Shown here: positions 7,959-16,972 of the stretch, piece after piece
How positions within the stretch are numbered: position 1 is the stretch's first letter
Layout: each line of letters starts with the position of its first letter
DNA from: Streptomyces sp. RPT161
GTDB taxonomy: Bacteria > Actinomycetota > Actinomycetes > Streptomycetales > Streptomycetaceae
Direction of reading: 5' to 3'
DNA: 64,000 bases
Assembly (NCBI RefSeq): GCF_027533845.1
Contig: NZ_JAPZVN010000015.1
Span: forward strand, 62,001-126,000
The notes under the pieces: generated by a model
Databases searched by the model: none
What the model was told of the DNA's origin: nothing
Seen by the model: only the letters and a program-made list of their open reading frames with translations
Translations under genes and position numbers: made by a program

Positions 7959-9185
7959 ATGGCCACCGCTGACGACCACCGCGCCCCGTTCGCCGCCACG
8001 GTGGCCACCATCAGCCTCGTCGGCATGGTCGCCGTTGGCCAGTTGTACGTGACGATCCCGCTGATGCCCCGGATGAGCGCCGCCTGGGGCGTCTCGCAGG
8101 CGTCCGCCGCGTGGACCACGACCGCCTTCGCCATCGCCTACGCGTGCGGCTCGCTGCTGAGCGGCCCGCTGTCCAACCGCTACGGACGGCGCGCGGTGAT
8201 GACCGTGAGCACCGCGGCGATGGCGTTCGCCACCGCCCTGGTGCCGTGCGCCACCAGCCTGGGCACCGGCTCGGCGTTCCGGGCGCTACAGGGCCTGCTG
8301 GCCGGGGCGTTCGTGCCGATGTCGTACTCCTACCTCAGCGCCCGGATCCCGGCCCGCCGACTGCCCCTGGCGCTGACCACGGTGTCCTGCTGCCTGGGCG
8401 GCACCGTGGTGATCGGCCAGGTCGAAGCGCAGTTGCTACAGGCCGCGTTCGGCTGGCGGGCGGTCTTCTGGATCACCGCGCCGCTGCTCCTGCTCGGCGC
8501 CGGTGCGACGGCGAGGGTGCTGCTGCCCGACCCGGCGCGCCCGCCCCGCCAGACGGCGACCGGTCCGGCACCGGCCGGCGGGCGTTCGCGGCGGCTGCCG
8601 CTGTACCTGGTCACGTTGACCGTCGCCGGAAGCCTGACCGCGGTCTACACCGGGGTGCAGTTGTACGGGCCGAGTCAACTCGTCGGCCATGACGGCGCGA
8701 TGCTCGCGCTGCGCGCCAGCGGACTGCCCGCGCTGCTCGCCTCGGTGCTCATCGCGCCGCTGCTCGGCCGGATCCCCGCCACCCGGCGGGCGGCCATGGC
8801 CTCGGCGGTGGCCGTGGCGGGGCTGCTGGCCGCCGCGCTGCGGGCCGACGACGTGATCGCGCTGGGAGTCGCGCTGTTCGTCTTCATGCTCGGCCTGTCC
8901 AACGTCGGCCCCGCCCTGGTGCAGACGATCGGCAGCAGCGCGGGCGCCGCGCAGACCACCGCCATAGCGGTCTACGGATTCATGCTCAACCTCGGCGGTG
9001 GCGTGGGCGCCCAACTCCCGGCGCCCATAGGGAACCTGACCGTACTGGCGCTGGTGCTGGCGGCGCTGATGACGGTCACCGCGGCCGTCATCGGCCTGAC
9101 CGCCAGGACCGGCCGCCGCGTACCCGTACCCGTGCCCGACTACCCGACGGCGGGCCGGGCCATGCTGAAGACGAGGGGGCAGTGA
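7959..9185 (+). CDS. MFS exporter, 12-TM type
   Basis: A 408-residue major facilitator protein with about twelve hydrophobic helices. The conserved loop between helices 2 and 3 reads NRYGRRAV. It starts 4 bases after the first WrbA gene and ends 2 bases before the N-acetyltransferase gene, so all three form one operon. It most likely exports the cluster product or a toxic intermediate. There is no strong ribosome site, consistent with translational coupling. The substrate cannot be read from the sequence. Confidence 0.88.
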   Translation: MATADDHRAPFAATVATISLVGMVAVGQLYVTIPLMPRMSAAWGVSQASAAWTTTAFAIAYACGSLLSGPLSNRYGRRAVMTVSTAAMAFATALVPCATSLGTGSAFRALQGLLAGAFVPMSYSYLSARIPARRLPLALTTVSCCLGGTVVIGQVEAQLLQAAFGWRAVFWITAPLLLLGAGATARVLLPDPARPPRQTATGPAPAGGRSRRLPLYLVTLTVAGSLTAVYTGVQLYGPSQLVGHDGAMLALRASGLPALLASVLIAPLLGRIPATRRAAMASAVAVAGLLAAALRADDVIALGVALFVFMLGLSNVGPALVQTIGSSAGAAQTTAIAVYGFMLNLGGGVGAQLPAPIGNLTVLALVLAALMTVTAAVIGLTARTGRRVPVPVPDYPTAGRAMLKTRGQ

Positions 9186-9187
9186 CG

Positions 9188-9985
9188 ATGGACGCCGCCA
9201 TGGTGGACGAGTACCTCAGCCGGATCGGTGCGAGCCGGCCGCAACGCGCGGACCTGGACGCGCTGCGCCGACTACAGGAACGCCATGTGCTGTCGGTTCC
9301 GTTCGAGAACCTCGACTACCACCTCGGCCGGGACATCCTGCTGGACGAGCGGGTGGTGGACAAGATCGTGCGGGACCGACGCGGCGGCGGCTGCTACGAG
9401 TTGAACCCGTCGTTCGGCTTCCTGCTGGAGGCGCTCGGCTACCGCGTCAGCATCCTCGGCGCCCAGGTGCGCCGTCCGGACGGTCTGGGCTCGCCGCTCG
9501 GCCATCTGGTCCTGCGGGTGGACCTGGAGGAGTCCTGGCTGGTCGACGTGGGCTTCCGGAAGAACAGCCGGCTGCCGCTGCGGCTCGCCTCCGGCGACGT
9601 CCAGCCGGACCCGCACGGCGACTACCGGCTGGCCCGTACGCCGGACGGCGCGATCGACGTGTCCGCCGACGGTGTTCCGCTGTACCGGGTGGACGACCGG
9701 CCGGTGCGCCTCCAGGACTTCCGGCCCACCCTGTGGTGGTTCCGCACCTGCCCCGACTCGCCCTTCATGAGCGACCTGTTCTGCTCGCTGCCCACCACCG
9801 ACGGCCGGGTCACCCTCAAGGGCGACCGGCTGACCCGCACCAGCGCTGGTGAGCGGACCGTCGAGGTGCTGCCGGACGACCAGGCGGTCCGCGCCGCCTA
9901 CCGGAAGTACTTCGGCTTCGAACTCGATGAACTGCCGACCCCGCCCCCGGTCGCGCCGGGCTCTCCCGGCGTCCAACTGGACTGA
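9188..9985 (+). CDS. Arylamine N-acetyltransferase-fold enzyme (copy 1)
   Basis: A 265-residue NAT-family protein. The complete Cys-His-Asp triad is visible: Cys69 in RRGGGCYELN, His106 in LGHLVLRV and Asp120 in WLVDVGF. The ATG at 9188 is preferred over the GTG at 9182 because the GAGGGGG site is 8 bases away and the start then aligns with the second copy at 43263-44063. The family transfers acyl groups from CoA to arylamines, or forms amides in biosynthesis (RifF-type amide synthases). Substrates here could be 3-hydroxyanthranilate, 4-aminobenzoate or a conjugate of these; this is inference from the neighbouring pathways. Confidence 0.9.
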   Translation: MDAAMVDEYLSRIGASRPQRADLDALRRLQERHVLSVPFENLDYHLGRDILLDERVVDKIVRDRRGGGCYELNPSFGFLLEALGYRVSILGAQVRRPDGLGSPLGHLVLRVDLEESWLVDVGFRKNSRLPLRLASGDVQPDPHGDYRLARTPDGAIDVSADGVPLYRVDDRPVRLQDFRPTLWWFRTCPDSPFMSDLFCSLPTTDGRVTLKGDRLTRTSAGERTVEVLPDDQAVRAAYRKYFGFELDELPTPPPVAPGSPGVQLD

Positions 9986-10039
9986 CCCGCACGGGCGGTT
10001 AGACCGCGCGCACCTCAGCAGCGCCCTCCAGGAGTGGCT

Positions 10040-10480
10040 ATGACCTCGCGATCCGTCCCCAGCGGTGACATCGGCGACGCCGAACTGGTCACCGACGTAA
10101 CCGACCCCGCACAACTGCCGGTCGTCTTCATGCACGCGTTCAACCGCGGCGACCTCGACACGATCGACAAGCTCTTCGAGCCCGCCGCGATACGGGTGCT
10201 CACCCCCGGCGAGGTGGTGACCGGCGACGGCCGGCGCAACGCCACCCGCAGTTTCCTCAAGCTCGGCATTCCGATCAGGCTCACCGTGCGGCACGCCTAC
10301 GTCTATGACGATCTCGCGCTGCTCCTCGGCGACTTCCTCATCGAGGGCACCAAGCCGAACGGCGAGTACGTACGGATGGAAGGCACCGCCACCGATGTGC
10401 TGCGGCGGGACGCCAACGGATTCTGGCGGTACGCGATCGACAATCCGCCCGGTGTCGAACGCGAGGTGGCCCGCCCCTGA
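10040..10480 (+). CDS. SnoaL/NTF2-like small protein
   Basis: A 146-residue protein with an NTF2-like cone fold pattern: an N-terminal helix with FMHAFNRGDLDTIDKLF, then beta-rich stretches and a closing WRYAIDNP. The start is the ATG at 10040, 5 bases after a CAGGAG site. The fold is used by polyketide cyclases, isomerases and stress-type DUF4440 proteins, so no reaction can be assigned. It lies between the NAT gene and the second WrbA gene on the same strand and is probably part of the same transcription unit. Confidence 0.8.
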   Translation: MTSRSVPSGDIGDAELVTDVTDPAQLPVVFMHAFNRGDLDTIDKLFEPAAIRVLTPGEVVTGDGRRNATRSFLKLGIPIRLTVRHAYVYDDLALLLGDFLIEGTKPNGEYVRMEGTATDVLRRDANGFWRYAIDNPPGVEREVARP

Positions 10481-10564
10481 ACCACCGGCCAGGACAACCG
10501 CCGCGCCCCGGGGAGCGGCGGTTCTCGGCCGTCGCGGCGGCAACCGGCCAAAGCGAGCGGGCAG

Positions 10565-10620
10565 TTGACAAAGTCCCATGGCGCGGATGGCTGCCCCCGA
10601 CGCCCAGGAACAGGATTGGA
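10565..10620 (+). promoter_or_regulatory. Upstream element shared by the two wrbA-like genes (copy 2)
   Basis: This element starts TTGACAAAGT and ends ACAGGATTGGA, and it aligns with 7222-7278. The distance between the TTGAC and ACAGGAT blocks is 45 bases here and 46 in copy 1. It lies 75-130 bases before the second WrbA-like gene. It points to duplication of gene and promoter together, and to shared regulation. Confidence 0.5.
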
Positions 10621-10694
10621 TCACCGGCCGGCCGCGTCGCGGCGGCGCGGCGTACCCGTTCGTGAGAAACACTCCGTGAAGGAGCACTACGGCC

Positions 10695-11342
10695 ATGACG
10701 AATGTCGCCATCATCTACTACTCGGGCACCGGCAACGTCCACAAGCTCGCCGTGGCCGCGGCCGGCGCGGCGGAGAAGGCGGGCGCCGAGGTGCGCCTTC
10801 GCCGGGTTCCCGAGTTGGTCAACGAGTCCCTGGCGCCGGACTTCACAGAATGGACGCAGTCCTGGGAGGAGCACGCGCAGACGGCCCGGGACGTCGCGCT
10901 GGCCAGCGTGGACGACCTGGACTGGGCCGACGCGGTGCTGTGGGGCACGCCGGGCCGCTACGGTCTGCTGGCCGCGCCGCTCAAGCAGTTCATCGACCAG
11001 ACCTTCGCGCTGCACGCCCGGCGCGGTCTGGTGAACAAGGTGATGTCCGCGTTCACCTCCACCGGTACCCAGCACGGCGGCCAGGAGAGCACGATCCTGT
11101 CGCTGAGCAACGTCTTCTACCACTGGGGAGCGATCATCGTCCCGCCGGGCGTGGTTGACGACATCCAGCTCGCGCCCTCCAACGGCAATCCGTACGGCGT
11201 GAGCGCGGTCGCCGGTCTGCAGGCCGTTCCCGGTCATCTGGCGGAGAACGTCACCGAGGACAACCTGGCCGCCATCGAGTTCCAGACCCGGCGCACGCTC
11301 GAAATCGCCACGGCGCTGCGCAAGGGCCTTTCCACGGACTGA
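10695..11342 (+). CDS. wrbA: WrbA-type flavodoxin-fold NAD(P)H:quinone oxidoreductase (copy 2)
   Basis: A 215-residue paralogue of the protein at 7337-7954. The N-terminus is nearly the same (MTN, VA, IYYS, TG). The loop GTPGRYGLLAAPLKQFIDQ and the end (AIEFQTRRTLEIATAL) match copy 1 in position. Differences are concentrated in residues ~38-60 and in the segment after GNPYGVS, where this copy has an extra VAGLQAVPG. Two diverged copies in one cluster suggest two substrates or a catalytic plus a protective role. It is followed by a 235-base gap and then the first ligase gene. Confidence 0.9.
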   Translation: MTNVAIIYYSGTGNVHKLAVAAAGAAEKAGAEVRLRRVPELVNESLAPDFTEWTQSWEEHAQTARDVALASVDDLDWADAVLWGTPGRYGLLAAPLKQFIDQTFALHARRGLVNKVMSAFTSTGTQHGGQESTILSLSNVFYHWGAIIVPPGVVDDIQLAPSNGNPYGVSAVAGLQAVPGHLAENVTEDNLAAIEFQTRRTLEIATALRKGLSTD

Positions 11343-11577
11343 CCAGGACGAATTTCCGGCATCCCGGGCGGGGTTCGCGACGCGTGTTCGCGGACCCCGC
11401 TTTCCACGTTCCGCGAATTCACCGTGGTTATCCCTGGCCTGGTCTGAAACAGCAGGTCAGGTGGTGTGACCAAGGTGACAGAGTTCTTGTGCCCTCCTTT
11501 CTCCCAACTGCCGTGCGGTGCCAGCATGTTACGTGCCAACGAACCGTGTGCCGGTTCCACGCTGAGGAAGAGGACAG

Positions 11578-13149
11578 ATGTTTAGGACTTCCAAGAACAA
11601 AAACCTTCTCTATCTCGGAATCGTGGCCGAGCAGGCTGCGGTCAAGAATGGCAGCACGACCATCACCCTCGACCACGAACTGGAAAGCCTCGGGGTCGGA
11701 AAGGTGTTGACCCTGGGGCAGTTCGCCGGCCATGTCGCCGACATCGCCAACCGGTTGTGGGCCGCGGGTGTGCGTCCCAGCGAGCATGTGGTGATCCACA
11801 AGTCCGCCAGCTTCGACATCTGCGTCTACGCCTGCGCCGCGGCGCGCATCGGCGCGGTGCCGGTGATGCTGTCACCGCTGCTGGACGGTCCGACCGTGGC
11901 CGCGCTGCTGGACCGGCTCAAGGGGGCCTCGCTGCTGACCGACGAGGCCAAGCTCACCGGGCCGTTGGCCGATGTGCCGTTGCCGGAACTCACCGCCCGC
12001 GTGGTCACGGTGACCGGCTCCCATCCGCTGGCGGTGTCGATGGCCGACCTGGCGGGCGCTCCGGAGCGCAAGCCGGTGCTGCTGGACGCCGACCAGCCGG
12101 CGCTGATGACGCACACCTCGGGAACGACCGGAATTCCCAAGCTGGTTGTGCACACCGCGCGCTCCATAGGTGCGCGCGAGGCGTGGCAGAACCGTGTGGT
12201 GTCGATGATCCGCAAGCCGGAGACGGTGCTGATGCACGTCAGTTACGTGCACTCGCGGATGTACCCGGGGTTCGCGGTGCTGGCCAAGCGCGGCATGCCG
12301 ATGGTCTTCCTCAAGGACGCCCAGCCGGACAAGGTCGCCGACGCGCTGGTCAAACACCGCCCCGGTGTCTTCGAGACGCACCCCAACTCCTTCCTGGAGT
12401 GCGAGGCGATACTCGACGATCCGCGTGAGCCGATCGCCAGCGTGCGGTTCTTCAACTCCACGTTCGACGCGATCCACCCCAGCACCATGCACAAGTTCCT
12501 GCACGCCTCCAAGCGCCGCCACCCGGTGTTCCTCCAGGTGTACGGGCAGAGCGAGTGCGGTCCGATCGCCGGACGCACGGTGACCCGCAAGAACGCGCTC
12601 ACCATGGACAGCCGCTGCCAGGGCTACCCCATACCTGGTCTCGGCAAGTACCGCCTGGTCAGCCGGAACGGCGCCAAGCCGAGCCGGGAGACGCCCGGTT
12701 ACATCGACGTGTGGACCGCCGGGCGGGCGATGACGTACTACGGCGAGGAGGAACGGTTCAACAAGCAGGTGATCGGCGAGTGGTGGCGCGGCAACGACGT
12801 GGGCTACCGCACCAAGTGGGGCTGCCTGCACCTGCTGGACCGCGAGGTCGACGTCATCCCCACGATCCACAGCACCCTTGAGGTCGAGGACACCCTGCTG
12901 CACCGGCTGGAGGAGCTGACCGAGCTGGTCATCGTCCCCGGTCCGCAGAAGGAGCCGATTCCCGTCGTCTGCACCAAGGACGACCGTCCGCTGGACCTCG
13001 CCCGCTGGCGGAAGGCGGTCGCCGACCAGGCGCCGATGTCCGACCCCGTGGAGATGCGGCTGTCCGAGCTGCCGCGTACCGCGACCGCGAAGATCCAGCG
13101 CATCGAGCTGGCCCGGCGACTGCGCGAGGACCTGGAACAGGCTTCCTGA
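11578..13149 (+). CDS. Adenylate-forming ligase, copy 1 (CreM/AvaA6-like candidate diazotase or aryl-acid ligase)
   Basis: A 523-residue member of the acyl-adenylate (ANL) superfamily. The phosphate-binding loop THTSGTTGIPK is at 178-188, YGQSECG stands for motif A5, and the catalytic lysine of the C-terminal subdomain is at 505 (TATAKIQR). There is no carrier-protein domain. It aligns along its length with the ligase at 29322-30947, sharing HPN-F, STFDAIHP and GYRTKWGCLHLLDREVD blocks. Members of this superfamily in aspartate-nitrosuccinate clusters (CreM, AvaA6, CmaA6) use ATP and nitrite to diazotise aryl amines. An ordinary aryl-acid CoA or AMP ligase is the alternative; the sequence alone does not decide. 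Confidence 0.85.
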   Translation: MFRTSKNKNLLYLGIVAEQAAVKNGSTTITLDHELESLGVGKVLTLGQFAGHVADIANRLWAAGVRPSEHVVIHKSASFDICVYACAAARIGAVPVMLSPLLDGPTVAALLDRLKGASLLTDEAKLTGPLADVPLPELTARVVTVTGSHPLAVSMADLAGAPERKPVLLDADQPALMTHTSGTTGIPKLVVHTARSIGAREAWQNRVVSMIRKPETVLMHVSYVHSRMYPGFAVLAKRGMPMVFLKDAQPDKVADALVKHRPGVFETHPNSFLECEAILDDPREPIASVRFFNSTFDAIHPSTMHKFLHASKRRHPVFLQVYGQSECGPIAGRTVTRKNALTMDSRCQGYPIPGLGKYRLVSRNGAKPSRETPGYIDVWTAGRAMTYYGEEERFNKQVIGEWWRGNDVGYRTKWGCLHLLDREVDVIPTIHSTLEVEDTLLHRLEELTELVIVPGPQKEPIPVVCTKDDRPLDLARWRKAVADQAPMSDPVEMRLSELPRTATAKIQRIELARRLREDLEQAS

Positions 13150-13219
13150 GCAGGGCGGTTGAGCCGTCCCGTGAGGCCCGTGGCGACCTGACACTCTTTC
13201 CGGAAGGAGGTTGTGGACG

Positions 13220-13738
13220 ATGTTCCGGACATCCATTATCCAGGATATGAAGATAAGCGAAGGCGTGGAGTGGGCAGTGCACTGCTGCCTGAACCTGTCC
13301 TGGGTGGCGCCGGAGCGGACCGTGACCGCGGCCAAGCTGGCCGCCTTCTACAACCTTCCGACCGCCTACCTCAACAAGCAGTTGCAGGCCCTGGGCCGGG
13401 CGGGCATCGTCTCGTCGACCTCCGGACCCCGCGGCGGGTTCCAGCTCGCGCGGCACCCGGAGAAGATCACGCTGATGGATGTGGTGACCGCGATCGAAGG
13501 CTCTGAACAGGCCTTCCGATGCACCGCCATCCGGCAGCGCGGACCCGCGGGCGACCTGGACGCGCTGGACGGCTACCGCAAGCCGTGCGCGGTCTCCCAG
13601 GCCATGCGCACCGCCGAGTTCGTCTGGCGCCGGGAGCTGGCGTCGCGCACGGTGGCCGACCTCAGGGCCGCCGTGGAGCGCAGCACCCCGCACGCACCGG
13701 CTCGGGTGCGCCGCTGGTTCGACAACTCACGTACCTGA
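13220..13738 (+). CDS. Rrf2-family transcriptional regulator
   Basis: A 172-residue winged-helix protein of the Rrf2 family (KISEGVEWAVHCC, then LNKQLQALGRAGIVSSTSGPRGGFQLAR as helix and wing). The ATG at 13220 has AAGGAGG 9 bases upstream; a second in-frame ATG at 13247 lacks such a site. Rrf2 proteins such as NsrR, IscR and RsrR hold iron-sulphur clusters that sense NO or redox state. Here the effector region has only Cys101 and Cys123, with two more Cys at 22-23, so a standard three-Cys cluster is not obvious. A redox, nitrite or NO-responsive regulator would suit a cluster that handles nitrous acid. Confidence 0.88.
   Translation: MFRTSIIQDMKISEGVEWAVHCCLNLSWVAPERTVTAAKLAAFYNLPTAYLNKQLQALGRAGIVSSTSGPRGGFQLARHPEKITLMDVVTAIEGSEQAFRCTAIRQRGPAGDLDALDGYRKPCAVSQAMRTAEFVWRRELASRTVADLRAAVERSTPHAPARVRRWFDNSRT
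13237..13247. promoter_or_regulatory. Palindrome TATCC-A-GGATA near the rrf2 start
   Basis: A perfect 11-bp palindrome lies between the two possible starts of the Rrf2 gene. TTATCC also occurs before the first ligase gene (11428-11433) and before the second MFS gene (13816-13821). It could be an Rrf2 operator half-site, but the motif is short and may be chance. Confidence 0.3.
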
Positions 13739-13800
13739 CCGCGCAGTTCGCCATGGCCGCCGGGCGGCCCCGACAGGCACCACGAAGGAGGTGATTCTGG

Positions 13801-13881
13801 ATGCCCGATATCCCGTTATCCCTGTGGTCCAACGCGCCGACGACAGTCCCAGGCTCCACCGGGCCGCCCCGTACGCCATGA
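13801..13881 (+). CDS. Possible 26-residue leader peptide with a TTA codon
   Basis: A small frame starts with ATG at 13801, 9 bases after a strong GAAGGAGG site, and ends at TGA 13879-13881. Codon 6 is TTA, the rare leucine codon read by the bldA tRNA in Streptomyces. The peptide begins MPDIPLSLWSNAP. It lies 76 bases before the second MFS gene. Either a leader peptide that couples translation to the exporter, or a chance frame behind a ribosome-site-like sequence; no homology can be judged. Confidence 0.3.
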   Translation: MPDIPLSLWSNAPTTVPGSTGPPRTP

Positions 13882-13957
13882 GCTCCGCTGCCTCCAGCGC
13901 ACATACCGATCACCCCCGTCTCCACCGCTTCACTCCTCCCAAGGGAAAGGGACTGCA

Positions 13958-15442
13958 ATGTCTTCTGCAGCCGTAGACGCCTCCACGGCACCGCGGCGTC
14001 GCCACCTGGGGCTGCTACTGGCCCTGTTGGCATTCGCCCAACTCATCATCTCCATCGACTACAACATCGTTTATGTGGCACTTCCGGACATCGGCCACGG
14101 GCTCGGCTTCTCCTCGCAGACCCTGCAGTGGGTGATCAGCGCGTACGCTGTGGCGTTCGGCGGCTTCCTGCTACTCGGCGGCCGGGCCTGCGACCTGTTC
14201 GGGCCGCGCCGGATGTTCGTGCTCGGCCTGTCGCTCTACGGTGCCGCCTCGCTGATCGGCGGCCTCGCGGTGAACCCCGCGATGCTGATCGCCGGGCGCG
14301 CGGTGCAGGGCATGGGCGGTGCGTTCCTGTTCCCGGCCACCCTGACGCTGGTGGGCACCAGCTTCGCCGAGGGCAAGGAGCGCAACCGCGCCTTCGCCGT
14401 CTGGGGTACCGCGGGTGGCAGCGGCATGATCCTCGGTTCACTGCTCGGTGGCGTGCTGACCCAGGCCTTCGGCTGGGAGGCGGTCTTCTTCGTCAACGTT
14501 CCGCTGGCCGTCCTCGCGATCCTGTTCGCCTTCCCGCTCATCGCGCCGGACGCCGTGCGGTCCGCCGGCCGCAAGTTCGACCTCGGCGGTGCGCTGACCG
14601 CCACGGTCGGCGTGACCGCGGTGGTCTTCGCCCTGGTCCAGGGTCCGGTCTCCGGTTGGGGCGCGCCCACCATCGTGACCGCCGCGATCGTCGGCGTGGC
14701 GCTGCTGCTGGCCTTCTTCGTCATCGAGAAGCGCAGCTCCGACCCGCTGATGCCGCTGCGGCTGTTCGGCAACCGCAACCTGAGCACGGGTGTCGGCGTC
14801 ACCTTCCTCTACATGGCCACCTTCGGCACCCTGCTGTACTTCCTCACCGTCTACTTCCAGAGCGTGCACGGTTACAGCGCGCTGCAGACCGGTCTCGCCT
14901 ACCTGGTTCCGATGGTCGCCATCTCCGCAGGCGCCCAGCTGGCCGGTCGGTTCGCCACCCGCTTCGGGATCCGGGCGATCATGATCGCCAGCCTGGTCAT
15001 CGGCGGTGTGGGCACCGTGATCACCGGTCTGACGATGTCGGCGGGCGCGTCCTACGCGGTGCTGATCCCGGGGCTGATCGTCCTCGGCCTCGGCCAGGGC
15101 GCGGGCTACACCCTGATGTTCGGCGCCGCGGCGATCGGCGTGGACGCGTCGGAGCAGGGCATCGCCTCCGGTATGGCCTCCACCACCCAGCAGGTCGGCG
15201 GTGCGGTGGGCCTGGCGATCCTGGTCGCCATCGCCAACTCCGGCACAAAGGGCCTGACCGGCCAGGCGCTGCGCAACGCCACCACCCACGGGCTGCGTGA
15301 GGCGATCTTCATCGCCGCGGCGGGCATCGCCATCACCACCCTGGTCGCCTTCGGCTTCAAGCGCCCGACGGCGACGGCTCCCACCGTGGAGTCCACGGAC
15401 CAGCTCACCGAGCTTCCCAGCGAACAGGTGGCCCAGGTCTGA
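13958..15442 (+). CDS. MFS exporter of the DHA2/EmrB-QacA type, 14-TM
   Basis: A 494-residue transporter with about fourteen hydrophobic helices. It shows the DHA2 signatures in helix 1 (SIDYNIVYVALPDIG) and the antiporter motif region GRAVQGMGGAFLFPATLTL. Drug:proton antiporters of this group expel hydrophobic antibiotics and are often cluster self-resistance genes. It follows the Rrf2 regulator on the same strand, so control by that regulator is plausible. It is the last gene of the left arm before the RiPP locus. Confidence 0.9.
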   Translation: MSSAAVDASTAPRRRHLGLLLALLAFAQLIISIDYNIVYVALPDIGHGLGFSSQTLQWVISAYAVAFGGFLLLGGRACDLFGPRRMFVLGLSLYGAASLIGGLAVNPAMLIAGRAVQGMGGAFLFPATLTLVGTSFAEGKERNRAFAVWGTAGGSGMILGSLLGGVLTQAFGWEAVFFVNVPLAVLAILFAFPLIAPDAVRSAGRKFDLGGALTATVGVTAVVFALVQGPVSGWGAPTIVTAAIVGVALLLAFFVIEKRSSDPLMPLRLFGNRNLSTGVGVTFLYMATFGTLLYFLTVYFQSVHGYSALQTGLAYLVPMVAISAGAQLAGRFATRFGIRAIMIASLVIGGVGTVITGLTMSAGASYAVLIPGLIVLGLGQGAGYTLMFGAAAIGVDASEQGIASGMASTTQQVGGAVGLAILVAIANSGTKGLTGQALRNATTHGLREAIFIAAAGIAITTLVAFGFKRPTATAPTVESTDQLTELPSEQVAQV

Positions 15443-15538
15443 CCCCCGTTCCACCCCGTCCTCCGCCCTCGCGCTCCACACCCCCGGGAGCGCGGGGGCG
15501 GACCCTTGCCCGCAAGTCCCGCCCGTTCACGGTCACTT

Positions 15539-15554
15539 CGGGGGCAAGCCCCCG
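15539..15554. terminator. Hairpin after the second MFS gene
   Basis: A CGGGGGC stem with an AA loop and perfect 7-bp complement lies about 100 bases after the MFS stop. It probably ends that transcript before the RiPP regulator gene. Confidence 0.5.
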
Positions 15555-15683
15555 GGCCCCGGGCAGCTTCCGCCTCGCAGCGCTGTGCCAACGCTCTGCC
15601 CTCAGTGAAGCGAACCGTCGATCGTCACAACCCCGACGTGTGCCGGGAGTACCGTTCTGGATGTCGAGGCCGGAACGGAGTTC

Positions 15684-16889
15684 ATGATGCCGGATGCCCT
15701 GAACGATCGGGCGGGGGTCGGGCGGCGCATCGCGCAGGCCCGCAAGACACGAGGGCTGACACAGACCGAGTTGGCTCGGCGCATCCCATGCTCGAAATCC
15801 CTCATCGCCCAGGTCGAACGAGGCCACAAACCCGCCAGTCCGTCACTCACCGCCGGTGCCGCCCGTGCCCTCGGTGTCAGACTGGAGCAGCTCACCGGGC
15901 AGCCCTACGAAGACGCGCGACAAGGTCGAGTGCACAACACCATTCCGCACATTCGCCGGTCCCTGCTTTCCTGGGACCTGCCTGACGAGCACATTCCCGC
16001 TCGCCCGGCCGACGACCTCGCCGCAGACGTTGCCATGGCATCGCTACTCGGCCGCAAAGCCCGCTATGCGCAGCTTGGACAGATGCTGCCCGCCCTCCTC
16101 GACGAGTTGTGCACTGCCTGTCACGCTGCCGACGATCGCGAGCAGCGGCGCCTTTTCGGCATGCTGTCGGAGACGTACACCGGAGTCACCGCGATCGCCT
16201 ATGCGTTGGGCGAGTTCGATCTGCGTTCCCTCGGCATGGACCGGGTGCAATGGGCCGCGCAGCAATCTGGTGATCCACTGCGCGTGGCCCGCACCCAGTG
16301 GCAGCGATCCACGCTGTTCATGCAGGCCGCCGCTTACGACCGCGGCATGCGGCTACTCGACAGGATCCGCGGCGACCTCGGCGACGATATCGCCCGCATG
16401 GAACCGGCAATGCTCTCCGTGTACGGTGCCGCGCATCTGCGATCAGCCATGTTCGCGGCCCGCGCTTCGAACACCCAAGCCGCCTGGGACCACATTTCCG
16501 CAGCACGTGACACGGCCCGGGTTCTGGGGGGTGAGGCCAATCATTACGGGCTGGAGTTCGGACCGACGAACGTCGACATTCACGCCCTGGGGGTCGCGGT
16601 CGAGTTGTACGACGGGCCGCGAGTCGCCCGTCTGGCGGAGACGACGAGGCTTCCGGCCGGGATCGCGCCGGTGCGGGCCGGACGCTGGTACATGGACCTG
16701 GCAAAGGGCTGGCTGGACTGCGGCCACCGAGACAACGCCATCGCGGCGATCGCGGCGGCCCGAAAAGTGTCGCCGGAGCAGGCGCGGAACCACCCCCAGG
16801 TCCGGGAAACGGTGCGAACCCTCATCGAGTTGGAGAAGTACCGGAAGGACTCCCTGGTCGGGCTGGCTCATTGGCTGGGCATCACGTGA
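15684..16889 (+). CDS. XRE-family helix-turn-helix regulator of the RiPP locus
   Basis: A 401-residue protein with an N-terminal Cro/XRE helix-turn-helix (residues ~10-65; LTQTELARRIPCSKSLIAQVE) and a long all-helical C-terminal region of TPR character with repeated alanine-rich helices. This architecture is typical of Streptomyces regulators that respond to a peptide or small ligand. It stands directly before the recombinase-like/precursor frame on the same strand, 83 bases away, so it is likely the local regulator. Start choice between the adjacent ATGs at 15684 and 15687 is open. Confidence 0.85.
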   Translation: MMPDALNDRAGVGRRIAQARKTRGLTQTELARRIPCSKSLIAQVERGHKPASPSLTAGAARALGVRLEQLTGQPYEDARQGRVHNTIPHIRRSLLSWDLPDEHIPARPADDLAADVAMASLLGRKARYAQLGQMLPALLDELCTACHAADDREQRRLFGMLSETYTGVTAIAYALGEFDLRSLGMDRVQWAAQQSGDPLRVARTQWQRSTLFMQAAAYDRGMRLLDRIRGDLGDDIARMEPAMLSVYGAAHLRSAMFAARASNTQAAWDHISAARDTARVLGGEANHYGLEFGPTNVDIHALGVAVELYDGPRVARLAETTRLPAGIAPVRAGRWYMDLAKGWLDCGHRDNAIAAIAAARKVSPEQARNHPQVRETVRTLIELEKYRKDSLVGLAHWLGIT

Positions 16890-16972
16890 TGTTTCACAGC
16901 TTGTGAAACTCGACGCGCTCCACGACGAGCAGGCTGGGTGCCGTAGCCCACTCGCCTTTCAGGGAGCCCAAG

